64,000 nucleotides of DNA from Lunularia cruciata (taxonomy: Eukaryota > Streptophyta > Marchantiopsida > Lunulariales > Lunulariaceae), in contig OX419758.1 of the NCBI GenBank assembly GCA_948567375.1, positions 53,769,473 through 53,833,472 of the forward strand, given 5' to 3'. The notes under the pieces were generated by a model. It worked only from the letters and a program-made list of their open reading frames with translations, searched no databases and was not told where the DNA came from. Within the stretch, counting starts at the first letter, position 1. Each line of letters starts with the position of its first letter. The position numbers and the translations under genes are program-made. Below, in pieces: positions 1 to 12,049 of the stretch.

Positions 1-1399
1 CAACACTATCATAAGTGACTAGTTAGTTACTTCAACAATTTAAGCTTGGAGCATAACATCCAAAATACTCTCAACAATGTAGTGAATTGATCATTGAATA
101 CCATCATAAGTTCATTGTAATACCTCTTGAGGTAGAGTTTCGACCACCAAAGGCATAGATGATGGGCTCAAGATCCAACTCTAGTTACATCCAACATCAC
201 AATAGGTCCAATCTAAGACTATACTTGACATGTAATCACCATTAATTATATGTGATAATCACCCATCATACAAGTGGTGGTCACCTATCAAACGGATGTT
301 CTCCAAAACACATGTTGTAAAAACTACTTGATGAATTAAGAGACATCTTAGTATGCATGACTTTTCACAAAACAGGCCAAAATTGGGATCTTTCAAACCT
401 TGACCTTTGTCAGAACATGTATGTCCCATCCATGGGTATGCAAAAATCATCATATGAATGGTGATGTGTTTCTCTAGATCTTGTATCCCAATAAGGAAAT
501 ATTTGATGGTAATGTATTTTGGTAACCCTTGATTTTTAACATTGGTAACAAATCAAGAAATTAATCTGCCAAGTGCTCAAGTAACTTTTTAAGCTTAAAA
601 TGCTGAAACATGTGTTAAAAAGTCAACTCTTACCGCACAATATGAAAGACTTGTTTAGAAATCTCATCTCTCTCCATATACAAGACCCTCTAAACTCATA
701 TGCTTGCTTAAAATACTATAACTAGTCCAATCTTGATCCTACCAAACAAATCCAATATGCATACTCCTTTTGCTAGATAATACCAATCAATGAGTATGGT
801 ATCCTAAGGTGATAGATTAACAGAATCCAGAGGATCATCATCAAACTAGTTCCAAAGGCTCCACTCCAAACTTATTACATCATTATTATTCCAACCTATT
901 TGCATTATGATACAACTCTTCATTATAACTCCACAATGAATATGTAACTTGGATAGAACAACTCTATTCATCCTCCAAATCCAAGTAGGCTCCTCTAATA
1001 TAAAAGTATCCTTAGTATGTGCATTCCCTTCAAGTAACTCATTGTGCAAAGCAATAAAATTATTGAATGTTGATATTGATGCCATGATCCTTGACTATAA
1101 TGAGCTAAGATTTTCACTTCTAAAATGTACATGCAAGCAATATACTTGTCTCTCACCTAATTGTAAAACTGGCCTATAGGAAGTTGTCTTCTCCCAATAG
1201 CCAATATTGAATCTCATGGAATATTACACTACTCCACCAACTAAGACATCATATGACTTTGCTACTCCTATAATGGTATATGCTCTCACAATAAAACTAT
1301 CATTTAGATCATTAGGCTATATAATGACCTCCTCACCTTTGATATATTGTATGAAACAACCTCCTAAAGGTATATTGATCTGAAATGAACATCTCTCAA

Positions 1400-1520
1400 T
1401 ATTAGTCTTTTGTAGCTCAAGACCAAGAACTATAGCATTCTCTCATATAAGAGGTTGATCATTGGAGTCTAATAAGATCTCATGTGGTCAATAGACCTTT
1501 CATGATGGCCCAATTGAACT
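1400..1520 (-). pseudogene. B4 protease region
   Basis: The reverse complement aligns with the B2 protease block at about 57310-57380, where the aspartic-protease signature VLLDSG lies. The flanking bases of the two copies match closely on both sides. The enzyme would cut the Gag-Pol polyprotein. It is fossil and not functional. Confidence 0.55.
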
Positions 1521-2099
1521 CAAAATCACACTCTAATTGTCCAATAAGACAATCCCAAGCATAAACCTAGCTTGCTTAAATGCAAGTTTAGCAAATAACT
1601 CCTCAAACCTAGCAATTATTGCCTACTACGCACTATTGGTAGCCAAATGGATCTAATACTTCTCAAATAAGCTGTCTTCATTATCAACTCTCCCCATACA
1701 AGAAGTATTAATCACATGATCTCTACTCTCACAACATGTGGTAACCAATTGAAACAATGGAGTTGGATAAATTTTAGTATACACATGTTAGTGGATGAGA
1801 ACAACAGAGTGCACATAATGGGCTAAGCCACCCCAAGATTAAGCTAAAAGAATTCTTTGTGGAAGTAGATGGCTGACCAATATCTAGTCTACCTTGCCTT
1901 CCATCTTTTTCTAACACATTGACACTAGGATTTTTAGGAACAATGGATGAGGTTTGGAGTGTCTACAAAAGTATGAAAGACTAAGGAATCTTGAGTTGTC
2001 TACTAGCCTCCCTTCTTCACGAGTCCAACTCCATTTATGCTTCCTTAGACTTAGGAGCATGTACTACACTCCTAGTCATTGCAATGGATGTATCTATGT

Positions 2100-2480
2100 G
2101 TGCCAATCTAGACCTAAAGTCAAGGAGATCCCTATCACCAACATAAGATATAGAAGCCTCAACACCCAAATATGATTTACCCTTGAACTATTGCCATAAT
2201 ATCCAATCTATGCTCAAGCTACGTAATACAAGTAGCCATGTTTGTGTCACAATTAAGAGTGGTTTCTTTGCCCTTACTAGGTGTGGGTACTTTAAGCCAC
2301 CATCTACAACTCCAAGAGCTATGGACCCTTTGCCTCCTATAATAGTAGCTACACCATGTTGTTACTAAGTATAAGTCAAAGGATTGGTCACTTGAGTGAC
2401 CAAATCTATGGCAATGGTCACATTGCCTTTTGGTTGGTTGTGGTGCTTTAGATGTATCATACATGTTACTCTAAGTGCAC
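2100..2480 (-). pseudogene. B4 gag zinc-knuckle and linker region
   Basis: The minus-strand frame contains QCDHCHRFGHSSD, nearly identical to the second knuckle of the B gags at 45778 and 56385 (QCEHCHRFGHTSD). It is followed by a linker ending in a segment like the STPSRG...TDTAMAT stretch of B2. Gag knuckles of this type bind the element's RNA during packaging. It is a fossil fragment of an old gag. Confidence 0.75.
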
Positions 2481-2792
2481 AAGTTAAAAAAGCAACACCA
2501 CCACTCAATTATTTCTTTTGATCCAACAATGAAAGTAGAGGTCTATATGAACTAAGCACTCTATTGGCTCCATGAGATTGGAATGTGTTCCTAACATTTT
2601 TATAAAATTGGCAATTTTTGTTTCTATTTGTAAAGTTAAGGAAAGGTTTTCTATATTTTGATGAAAAAATCTTTTATTTGGAGATTCTTTAGATCTCTCT
2701 TCATGCATGCTAAGATACAAAGGATTGAGATGTGAAGATTCAACAAATATAAAGAAGAGAGTATAAAGAAGGTTGCACAAGGAAACATGTAT

Positions 2793-3479
2793 TGTGAGCC
2801 TGCCTGTCTCTCACTCAAGATGAACCTATGATGGCTATTATGGTAGCGCACCATGGACTAAGAAGGCAAGGAACCTCAACTCCATCATACTCCCCCAAGG
2901 CTAACACTCCAAGACTCAAGACATTTCTCACTAGAGAATTTAATGAGAGAGTTGCAAATGAAATGATAATGAGTACCTCCTCACCTCTAGTTTATATACT
3001 TGTGAAATAGTTATGCACCAAAGTTACTAATTACTAGAGTAACTCAAGTTACTAGGCTAAAAGTCAAGCAAAGTCAAAAAGTATAAAGGAATATCCATCC
3101 ACATGGGCATATTCCACTAAGCATGTGATCTTATCTTGACCCAACCACTAAGTCAAGGATTCCTTCATATGGGCTATCCTTGGACTATAGAAGAATCCAA
3201 AACAAAAAGGTTTGTGTGCCCAAGAGTTCTCAAATCTTTCCTCAAAGCCAAACACCTAGGAATAATACCAAGTCAACACACTAAGAATCCGAAATAGTGA
3301 TGCTAATCTTTTCCACTTCCTCTAAAGTAAGGTCCCCTCTATCTAAGCTATGACTAAATTTAGCTAATCATGACTAATGTAGAACCGTCATTTATCTCTA
3401 TATAAATAATATCTCTCAAATTCTAGTAATACCAAACTAAATATCACAATACTACATACATGCACAAATGGGTGTTACA
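2793..3479 (-). repeat. E-family LTR, copy 1
   Basis: This 687-base block starts TGTGAGCC and ends GTGTTACA on the plus strand, so its own orientation (TGTAACACCC ... GGCTCACA) is minus. It matches the LTRs at 21585-22258 and 46216-46907 over nearly their full length and the fragment at 54399-54575. TG...CA ends and repeated occurrence mark it as an LTR. The five bases on each side do not match, so I cannot call a clean solo LTR with target duplication. The short open frame inside it (about 2828-3010) recurs only because the LTR recurs, and is not a gene. Confidence 0.85.
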
Positions 3480-4050
3480 ATACAAAGAATTTTTGGAGCC
3501 AAAGAAGAATGGTATAAAGATTCTTTGCCCAAAAAAACTCGAAGCCAAAGAATACATGAGAATTTGAATACCACCAGCACATAAGCAAAGAATTGCCACC
3601 AATGACCATTATTACCCACTAAAGAGTTCTCATGTGAAGATAATGACCATGCACACAAAAAGCAAGGTCCGTAGGGCCCCAAAAAGTGCCTTCAACCCAA
3701 ACTCTTTGGCCTAAAGTGCACAACACCTCTCACAAAAAGTCTCTTGCCCTTTGGACCCATCGGGTCTTTGTGTATTGATGTGCAATGAACTGCTTTAATT
3801 AATTCTATTTTGTATTCATACATGGCCATAGTAGCTTTGGCCCACCGGCTCTAATTGACGGAGCCTGGACAGTAGGCTGTTTAAGGATAGATAGTTGTCT
3901 TGCCACCCATTGAAGACCATTAGTTGAAGAACCTTAGCTGTAAAATTGAGTGTTGATTGAGAAGTTTCATTTTCTACAAGAATTTGTTGAGAGTAATTTG
4001 AATTGCAAAGAGTAAGTTTAGGATCTTTGGAGTAAACATTATTTAGGTGT
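3480..4050. other. Unassigned stretch between E LTR and G relic
   Basis: No convincing reading frame or match to other blocks in the window. It begins AT-rich. The part around 3830-3900 has a few CpGs and a more LTR-like texture. It may be untranslated leader of the G relic that follows, but I could not align it to the G copy at 47-49.5 kb. Confidence 0.3.
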
Positions 4051-4059
4051 GTAGTCCTT

Positions 4060-4800
4060 TTTTAGCAAACAAGATGGTGCAAAGAATAGCAATGAGAAAG
4101 GTACCAACCATTATATTTTGCTACAAAATGCTAAGAAGTGGGATATGCATGTTAGGCATGAGCTATTGCACAACCTATACTTAATATTTTTATTGTGGAA
4201 TTGGACCTTAGCTCACCTATGATTGCCCAAGAGTTTAGTAGTAAGTAGCTCAAGGAGCAAAAAAACCTTTAAGGCAATCCCAAGGCTTTGACCAAGGCAC
4301 AATAGAAGATGCTGCTTAGGATGGATGTAGGAATATCCAAAGGTCTAACATTTGACACTCAATTTGGTGATATTAGGGAGAAAACAAACAAGTAGATAGT
4401 CAACTCCTTCAACAAAGAAAGATCAATTAATAATGGTTGGAGGTTGCTAATTACAAGGACCTAACACAAAGAGTGGTTAAAGCTTCCCAAATAAGGTTCT
4501 TCAAACCAAATCAAACAACATATTTGACTATAAACCAAGCTATCTTCTTTGAGTATCTATATTAGGGAACTACAATCAATTAGAGAAATATCTTCTACTA
4601 GCATACTTGTGCAATAGTCAAGGAGCTCCAAGAAGACATATGTGCCACATACTTTGAACCATTGATGATTCACTTCTATATAAGGCCCAATCTGCTTATC
4701 TATTGGGAAGAAGAAGCGGTTCTCTAGCCACTCCCAATCCAAAAACTACTTTGCTACTCAACTTGAGGCAAAGATCATGACAGAGGCAATTCAAGAGGTG
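4060..4800 (+). pseudogene. G3: relic of the G-family protein gene
   Basis: Conceptual translation gives short blocks that line up, in order, with the 417-codon frame at 49528-50781. One block around 4440-4560 reads NYKDLTQRVVKA and then FFKPNQTTYLTINQAIFF, matching SYKDLVRGG and LKPERTTYVMKHQAVFF. Another around 4655-4720 reads EPLMIHFYIRPNLL, matching VPFAAHFYLRLNLL. The order and spacing of the blocks agree. It is an old, broken copy, and chromovirus D lies directly downstream. Its value is that it shows the G protein belongs to a diverged multi-copy family. Function unknown. Confidence 0.65.
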
Positions 4801-4888
4801 GATTCAAGAGGTGAATTGGGCAAATTCTACACCCACCTCTTGCAACCAAAAGGTTTGTGGAGGTGTTAAGGGAAAAGAACACCATAGT

Positions 4889-5095
4889 TGAAAAAGACCA
4901 AGTAGAGAAATAGGAGAATGGAAGATCACATTGGAATTCTCAAATGAGGGAAAATCCAAATGCCTAGCTTGAGGTTGGGCTTTGGTATTTGTAGGTAACA
5001 TGGGTGCAAGGCTCTCATGAAACTTCTGAGGAAGGTTTCTTCTAGAAGTTGCCTTACTTGGGGTGTAAGCTAAGCTAGTTGTCAACTTGTCATAT
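4889..5095 (-). repeat. D 3' LTR, first part (outer side)
   Basis: The block reads like the start of the A LTR on the plus strand: AAAGACCAAGTAGAGAAATA, then GAATGGAAGATCAC and a TATA-like GGTATTTGTAGG. It stops exactly where F begins, and the remaining LTR sequence resumes at 11799. The target duplication CATAT (5091-5095 and 11794-11798) marks the insertion point. Confidence 0.8.
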
Positions 5096-5837
5096 TGTAA
5101 TATTCTGAGGATAGAGAAACACAATAAAGAAAACATGAATCTACACTTAAACTTTGATGCCTCAAGGGAGCACTTTCTCTTTGTTATATAGTCAAATAGG
5201 ATCTCCTCCAAGGAAGCTCCACCATAGGATTAGGTACATGGATAGGTGACCTGTTAGCAAGCTCCACCCTTACATACTTGCTTGGATGGGTGATATGTTG
5301 GTCTTGGTCCCATTTGGTTGGTCAAATATGCTTTGTCTAGAGGGAATCTTTTAGAGAATCTTCCTGTAGGAATCTCATAATCACATGGATGAGATATTTT
5401 TGGAAAGCTCTTGGTGAGAAAAATCAAGGAGGAGGGGAGGGAAGGCCAACCTTTTCTTTGTTAGGGAGTATTTGCACATTTTTTAGGCCTAATTCATTTG
5501 TTTAGGCCTCTGAAATAGGCCTAAAGTTTTTAGGCCTATTTTGGCTTTTTTCCTATTAGTAGAAGTGCTCTTTTGGTGATACCTCTATTTGATATACTTT
5601 CTCCATCCTATGTAACATCTTTCTAGATGTCACCACCCTAAATTTCACCTCTAGATCATATCCCTGGCTATTGATTCTAAAGTTTCCAAGCATGTTTTGG
5701 TTTTTGGCCTATTAGAAGAAGTACTCTTTTGGTGAAACCTCTATATGATCTACTTATTCCATCATGTGTAATATCCTTCCAGATATTACTAAACCAAAAA
5801 TTTTTTCTAGATCATATGTCTAGCTATTGGTATTACA
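5096..5837 (-). repeat. F 3' LTR
   Basis: 742 bases, running from TGTAATATTCTG to TGGTATTACA on the plus strand. It pairs with 11037-11793. Inside it are a TATATAGTC motif near 5190 and repeated TAGGCCT-rich text also seen in the C LTRs. Confidence 0.85.
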
Positions 5838-5889
5838 AATCTCCCTCCTTTTAAGACACAACGTCTTCGTTCCAAAGCTATTGCTCAAA

Positions 5890-7260
5890 AGATTTCACTA
5901 ACACTAGGGTGTGGGTCAAGTTGGCTATTGGCTCCCATGTTGCCTCATACAAGGGGTAACCTTTCCAATGTACCAGGTATTCCACACACGGATGGCAAGT
6001 ACCCTTGTGGGAGATCAAGTCTAGTTATCAACAACCAACCTCACATTAGATGACCCTTGGACTGCGTTGGACTTCATACTCCTTTATGTCATCAATGATT
6101 GATGGATCAGGTCAAATTTCTTGTAAGGAAGGAAACTTTTTTGGTTGGATTACATATTTTCATAATAAGGAGACATGGAATACTGGATGAATCTTCATGT
6201 GAGCCGGTAGTTTGAGGTAGGAGGCTATTGCACCAATTTAACAAAGTATGGAAAAAGGTCCAATAAAACATGGTCTGAGCTTGCGAGGGTCAACTAATGT
6301 GAGGTTGGTTGTTGATAACTAGACTTGATCTCCCACATCAAACTCTAGGTGTTGGCAGTGTGCATCTGCATATTGTTTCTATTGATTTAGAGCAATCTAC
6401 AACTTGTTTTTGGCACTCTCCACTCCTTGTTGGATTTTAGAAACAAAAGTGTTCATACCCTCCAACTTGCTATCCACCGGGAGGATCTTCATCAAGCTTG
6501 ATGGTGTGAAAGGATGTTGTCTATAGATTAGGAAGATTGGTATGACCTATGTGGATGTATTCATTTAATTGTTGTATGTGAACTCCACTAATGGAAGTAA
6601 GGTGTCCCGCCTTTCTTGCTCTTCTAGAGTGAAACCCTTGAGCATGTCCTCAATAGTATGATTAGCCCTCTTTGTCTAACCATTTTTCTATGGATGGTAG
6701 GCCATGGACATGGACAATGTGGTTTTGGAGAGACCAAAATAAACTAGTGAATTGAGTGCCCCTATCAGTGATGAGCACCCAAGACAGGCCATGGTGAGAA
6801 AACAAAACATCTAAGTACAATTGAGCTATCTAAGTACAATTGGGGAGCCGTCACATCCTTGGTGGTAGGATGCACATGGATCATTTTGCTAAGCCGATCA
6901 ATAAAGACAAAAATGGAGTCAAATCTTGAGGTGGTCTTGGGCAATTCACAAACCAGATCCATGCTTACTTGTTCCAAACGATGTGCAAGAGTAGGAAGGA
7001 GTTAAAGCAGTTGAAGGAGTCTTATGGGAGCTTGATTAGATGCTTTATTTTGTTGGAAAAGGAGGCAGCTTTGAACATACTCCATCATATTATTGCTCAT
7101 CTTGTGCCAATAATAATTGCATTTGGCTGCATCTAAGGTTTTGTCAATTCCAACATGACCGGCAATGGTAGAATCATGACATTTTTCTAGGATGCTGGTC
7201 CTTAGGTCCTTGTCATCCGGGATCCATAACCTGCCATCCCAAAACATGAGTCCTTGGGTA
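5890..7260 (-). pseudogene. F integrase and chromodomain region
   Basis: Minus-strand frames show the zinc-binding N-terminus with histidines and cysteines spaced as in gypsy integrases (about 7060-7180: CHDSTIAGHVGIDKT and later CLLFQQNKAS). The catalytic-core start follows (SMDLVCELPKTTSRFDSIFV, about 6860-6970). Near 5920-5990 is chromodomain text (plus-strand complement of GYPLYEATWEP). Integrase joins the DNA copy to the host chromosome, and chromodomains steer chromoviruses to modified histones. Broken fossil. Confidence 0.8.
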
Positions 7261-7329
7261 CTAGTGACACCTTTGGATGATCAAGCTCCAACAATCTATG
7301 GGTCCATTTTTGTAGTAGTAAGCATCCTT

Positions 7330-8700
7330 GGCCAGAATTCAAGGTTCATCTTTACTTCTACCACCAAATTGTTTGCCAGAGGCATTCAAGTGAATGCATC
7401 TACAAGTTGCCTCTTGCCTTCTACATACATGATCATCATGTTGAACCGTTGTTTCCACTCTGCTTACCAAATCTGTTGATGGGAAGTAGACTAGGGGTTT
7501 GTGATCTACCTTGAGGTAGACACAGTTTGTGATTTGTGTCTCGAGGTAGACTAGGGTTTTGTGATCTATCTCCACTACAAATGCCTTCTTACCAAGATAG
7601 TGCTTCTAATGCTTGCTTGCAAGGGCAATGGCCAACTCTTCTCCTTCAGTGGTGTGATAGTTGCATTATGTTGGTAACAAATTTTGAGAGAAATATGCAA
7701 TTGGGTGCCATCTATTGGGCCAGTCTTGTTGTAGGATTGCTCTTATTGCTACGCTTAATGCATCCATAGCCAACTTGATTGGATGTTTTTGGTCATACCA
7801 TTTCAAGATTGGTGCATGTAGTAATGCATCTTTCAATTCCTAAAAGGCCAATTCTTGTGTGGTTCTCCACATCCACTTTTTCCTCTTGCCAAGCAATGCC
7901 ATTAGAGGCTATGCCACCTTGGAGAAGTCCTTTACAAATTGATGATAGAACCCCATCAACCCCAAAAAGCTCTTCAATTGAGTCTGATCCTTTAGAGCAC
8001 ACCATTTTTGAATGACCTCTATTTTATTTGTCAATACTTAGGATACTTGCTTCACTCACTCTATGCCCCAAATAGTCTACTTTAGACTTGCCAAACTCAC
8101 ACTTTGAGATTTGGCGTAAGATTGATTCTATTAGAAAATTTGGACTTCTTGCATATGTTGTTTGTGTTCCATCATCATCCTATTATAGACAAGACTATCA
8201 TCTAAGAAAATGACAACAGATTTATCCAAGTATGGACAAAATACATCATTCATCGAACTCATGAAAGTGGCTAGTACGTTGGTGAAACCAAACGGTATCA
8301 CCAAGTACTCAAAGTGACCATACCTTGTTTGAAAGGTAGTTTGTGAATGTCTTCCTCCGCAATTTGGATCTGGTTGTACCGGTTTTGTAGATCAAGCTTG
8401 ATGAAGTATTTTTCCCCCTTGAGTTGATCAAACAAGTCATCCATGCAAGATAAGAGGTATTTGTTCTTCATTGTCTATTGATTTAGGCCCCGATAGTCAA
8501 TGCACATACGCACTATACCATCCTTTTTCTTTACAAACAAGATAGGAGCCCCATATAATGATACGCTAAGTTGGATCCGTTCTATAGCACATGTTCAATT
8601 TGAGCCTTACATTCCTACAACTCATGAGGTGATAGATGGTATGGGGCCTTACAAGGAGATGCCTTCCCAAGAATTATCCTGATTCTATGGTCTACTCTTC
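7330..8700 (-). pseudogene. F reverse transcriptase and RNase H region
   Basis: RNase H text on the minus strand (IDHKTLVYLETQ near 7540) precedes the RT region (about 8700-8180), read against the C1 and C0 counterparts at 19.4-20.6 and 24.9-26.1 kb. The plus strand at 8280-8340 is the complement of the LVIPFG-type block. These domains copy element RNA to DNA and remove the RNA. Broken. Confidence 0.75.
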
Positions 8701-8709
8701 TTTATGATG

Positions 8710-9300
8710 GTAACCTTGATGATAGATCATCCAAGAAGACATCTTGGAACTCATTAACCACATCTTTCAATTTCTCAAGAACTTTTCCATCAAGTTGGGC
8801 ACTCTGGACTTCTCTTTTTAGACCCATGAAATATCTATATGTATTACAATTGTTGTTTTCCTTATAATATGAAGAGGTACTTCTTGCATGCATGCTTTAT
8901 CTTTAACTCCAATGATCTTCCAATGGTGAGTTCTCACTACTTTCTTTCTCCAATTGACCATGGGATTGTAGTGCTCTATCCACGACATGCCTAAGATTGC
9001 ATCATAATGAGCTAATTGTATCACTCACCACTCAATTACTTCTTGATATTATCCTATAAAAAGTGCTACTTTTCTAGGTAATGACTCAATCCTCTCTGTC
9101 TATTTATTAGGTAACTCAACTTCTTCACTCTCATCCTTCTCTAGATCCATCCCTTATCTTAGTTAAATAGAGCAAGACAAGAAATTATCTATTGCTCCGA
9201 GATCTATCAATACTCTTACCTTATTGCTTTCTAGGACTCCATTAATAACAATCAATTGTAAGTTTTCATTTTTGGATCTTTGTGCACTCGTCCACTTCCT
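8710..9300 (-). pseudogene. F protease region
   Basis: The frame at 8818-9024 reads AILGMSWIEHYNP, the segment that follows the active site in gypsy proteases. The active-site block lies near 9190-9240, where the complement reads like the RVLIDLGAI-type text of C1. Broken fossil. Confidence 0.65.
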
Positions 9301-9399
9301 CTCCTTGCTTTTCTACTTCCCAATTGAGCTAGTAAGGCCACAAGGTACATTTATTGGTGATCTTCTTTTTCTGAGTTGATTTTTGCATCCTCTTCTTTA

Positions 9400-10460
9400 G
9401 TTTGTCTCTCCATATTGTTTCAAAGATTGCATATATGGAGGCCGAGGGTCTCTAAGAAGATGAGCATGACAGTTGATGGATATGTGCCCAATACGGCCAC
9501 AATTGGAATAGCGGAATTATTATCCTTGAGGTAGTTCTCCTTGTGCAACTCCCTCTCTCTGTTCTTCCACTCGTCCCCATTTTGCTTGGAGTGGTTGTGC
9601 TCCTCGGTCTCAAAACCAAAGGTTGCCCAATTCCATAAGAACTGGTCCACCCACCTGTGGCATTTCAGCCCAATAATGTTGAGATAGAACTACTCCTTCA
9701 CCTCCTCCAAGTGCCCCATCTATTCTTTGAGTGCATGCAATGGCCTCAAATACAGTATAAGGATTTTGTACCATGATTTCTTGGCAAATCTACTCCTTCA
9801 ACCCTCATTTGAAATTATCTAGTGTCTCTGTTGGGCTCATGTTGGTTATTGCAACTTGTAGATCAAGAAAGGCCTCCATGTACACTTCTACTCTATTCTT
9901 CTGCCTCAATCTCCATAGTTAGGTTTGGGCCATCTACAGAGAGTCCATAGATCGGAAATTCTTCAACAATCATTCTTGCATTGTTGTCCATTTGACCTCT
10001 CTTCCTTCTGCCAACCTTGATTGTTCCCAAGCAATGTACCATGTGAGGGCTTTATTGGTCAATTAAACACATGCAAACACACTTTTGGACTGCTTGGTGA
10101 TCTCCATTGAGAACAATCTGAAGTATTAATTCATCCTCAAAATCCAATTCTCCACTACTCCCATAGAAATGCTGCCCTTTGTAGAGCTCAATGTTGTAGG
10201 TCTTCTTCATCCATAGTAGCAATGTGGCTTCATTGCTGATCGGGTTTGGCATGGGTGCCTCTCCAAGAGCTTCAACCGTAGGTATTGAGTTTTGCAATAG
10301 TTATCCCTCCTACATTGCTTGGTCATTCTTGAAGATCTACACTTGACTTTGTAATGCGTCCATGGTCATCTTGATCTCTCAAAACTTGTTCAACATCCCC
10401 TACATTCCTTGCATTAGGTCCTACAATTGCAGATCCATGGTTCTTGCAAACACTCAATCT
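9400..10460 (-). pseudogene. F gag region
   Basis: The minus-strand text includes a zinc-knuckle block (near 9450-9510, NCGRIGHISINCHAH). Further upstream on that strand is a capsid-like stretch (10052-10297) containing GSSGELDFEDELILQIVLNG. This matches the C1 and C0 gags at 17.9 and 23.3 kb (the same YDYS/LQIILQA block). Gag forms the particle. Broken. Confidence 0.65.
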
Positions 10461-11020
10461 CTACTTCCTACTTCAATAAAGAAGTAATCTGATCACTCGA
10501 GAGGGTGCACAAATTATTGGGTCTACCATCAAAACTTCAAAGGCTATCACTTGTTGATAATATTCCTCACCAAAATTCTTGACTACAAAATCTCTAAAAC
10601 ATCACTTTTGGTCTAACTACGTAACAAATTTCTACTTGAGTGTTAAAAGGCAAAGGATTTGGGATACTCAAATCCATCATAATAGAATTTAGACTATCAA
10701 ATCCTACTCTTTATTGTAAATCACTTCAGGAAGAATCATTGGGTTTGGTGAATTATCATTATGTCCATGAACTCTGCTCCAAAATAGTACACAAGATATA
10801 CTCTCACTTGCTCTCACTGGATGTACATAATCTTGATGTGAAATGGATTCAAGAATGGAAAGTGAGGTACAAGAAATTATCCACCATGAACCTTCATCCC
10901 ATCCTCTCTCTAAAACACTCATAACCAGTCAATTGTTGAGCAATTTTGTCTCCAAAATTACTCAATCTTAGTAACCCATGTTCTTCCAAGAGAGGTGATT
11001 CACTACCTTAGATTGAAACA
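10460..11020 (-). other. F untranslated leader
   Basis: Lies between the gag region and the primer site of F. It aligns with the leaders after the C0 and C1 5' LTRs, for example the blocks around a plus-strand GTTTTAGAGATTTTGTAGTC complement. No reading frame is worth calling. Confidence 0.55.
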
Positions 11021-11036
11021 CCTTATCTAATACCAT
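11021..11036 (-). other. F primer binding site
   Basis: The reverse complement reads ATGGTATTAGATAAGG directly inside the 5' LTR. It resembles TGGTATCAGAGC, the complement of the initiator tRNA-Met 3' end used by most plant Ty3/gypsy elements. Confidence 0.6.
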
Positions 11037-11793
11037 TGTAATATTCTGAAGATAGATAAACACAATAGATAAAGCACAAATTCCACACTCAAACTCAGAT
11101 GACCCAAGCCCAAGGGAACACCTTCCCTTTATTATATAGTCAAAGAGGATCTCCTCCAAGGAAGCTCCACCATACAATTAGGTACATGGATAAGTGACAT
11201 GTCAGCAAGCTCCATCCTTGGATTAATTGCTTGGATGGGTGACATTTTGGTCTTGGTCCCATCTAGCTGGTCAAATATGCTTTGATTGGAGGGAATATTT
11301 TAGAGAATATTCTTGTAGGAATCTCAAAATCACGTGGGAAAGGTATCATTAGAAAGCTCTTGGCAAGACAAACCAAGGGAAGGGAGGGAAAGCCAACCTT
11401 TCCTTCATTTCGAAGGAGGGGGCATTCTGTACATTTTTTAGGCCTAATTCATCCGTTTAGCCCTCTAAAATTGCCTCTAAAGTTTTCAAGCCTATTTTGG
11501 CTTCTGCTCTATTATTATAAGTGCTCTTTTGGTGATACCCCTATCTGATCTACTTTCTCCATCCTATGTAACATCCTTCAAGATGTCACCACCCCAAATT
11601 TTACCTCTAGACCATATGTCTAGCTATTGATTTCAAAGTTTCCAAGCATGTTTTGATTTTTGGCTTATTAGAAGACGTAATCTTTTGTTGATACCTCTAT
11701 CTGATCTACTTATTCCATCAAGTATAATATCCTTCCAAATTTTACCAACCCAAGTTTCATCTTTAGATCATTTTTCCAGCTATTGGTATTACA
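11037..11793 (-). repeat. F 5' LTR
   Basis: 757 bases, pairing with 5096-5837, ending TGGTATTACA and followed immediately by the CATAT target duplication. Same family as the C0 and C1 LTRs. Confidence 0.87.
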
Positions 11794-11798
11794 CATAT

Positions 11799-12030
11799 AA
11801 CCTAAGTTAGCCATTTCCTCGGCATACAAGTTAAGCTAGCCATTAACCGTACAAGTTACTCAATCCTTGGAAAATTCCTAAAAGCTTCTCACCAAGAATC
11901 ATTTTGGATGCTTCTAGAGCAATCTTAGAGTTTCTTAGCTAAATGCTAGCTCTACTACTTGTTAGTTAAATTTAGCCTTTACTAATTGCATATTCTAACA
12001 TTTAGCTTCTACTAACTCCATAATATTACA
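11799..12030 (-). repeat. D 3' LTR, second part (inner side)
   Basis: Continues the D LTR after F. It resembles the A LTR tail, with repeated TACAAGTTAAGCTAGCCATT-type text, GCTTCTAGA blocks and the terminal TAATATTACA. With 4889-5095 it gives an LTR of about 440 bases, close to the 423 of A. Confidence 0.75.
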
Positions 12031-12049
12031 TATACCTTCACCACTAGTT

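Larger units (their letters stand above)
1..2792 (-). mobile_element. B4: partial Ty3/gypsy copy (gag 3' part to early pol)
   Basis: Read on the minus strand, this stretch follows the plus-strand B copy at 55-58 kb segment by segment. It has the glycine-rich linker and zinc-knuckle part of gag (about 2560 down to 2100), the gag tail (about 2100-1850), the protease region (about 1500-1430), then the long spacer before reverse transcriptase (about 1080-880 matches 57720-57910). The rest of pol would lie beyond position 1. It is a broken, old copy with almost no CpG. An E-type LTR abuts it at 2793. Family assignment rests on my own alignment by eye to the other B copies in this window. Confidence 0.75.
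5096..11793 (-). mobile_element. F: chromovirus (C/F family) inserted in the D 3' LTR
   Basis: F is a complete-length minus-strand Ty3/gypsy element of about 6.7 kb. It has two LTRs (742 and 757 bases), TG...CA ends, a perfect 5-base target duplication CATAT, and the order gag-PR-RT-RH-IN-chromodomain. Its LTRs begin TGTAATACCAATAGCT, closely like the C0 and C1 LTRs (TGTAATACCATTAGCT), so it is the same family. A roughly 95-base stretch of the two LTRs differs at about 15% of sites by eye, so the insertion is old. All coding regions are broken. Confidence 0.88.

Noticed and set aside
2219-2464. Zinc-knuckle frame taken at first for a Ty1/copia gag
   Set aside because: The knuckle and both flanks match the second knuckle and linker of the B gags in this window (Ty3/gypsy), in order, so it is part of B4.
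2828-3010. Recurring 60-codon frame MMAIMVAHHGLRRQG as a small conserved gene
   Set aside because: It lies wholly inside the E LTR and recurs at 21623 and 46672 only because the LTR recurs.
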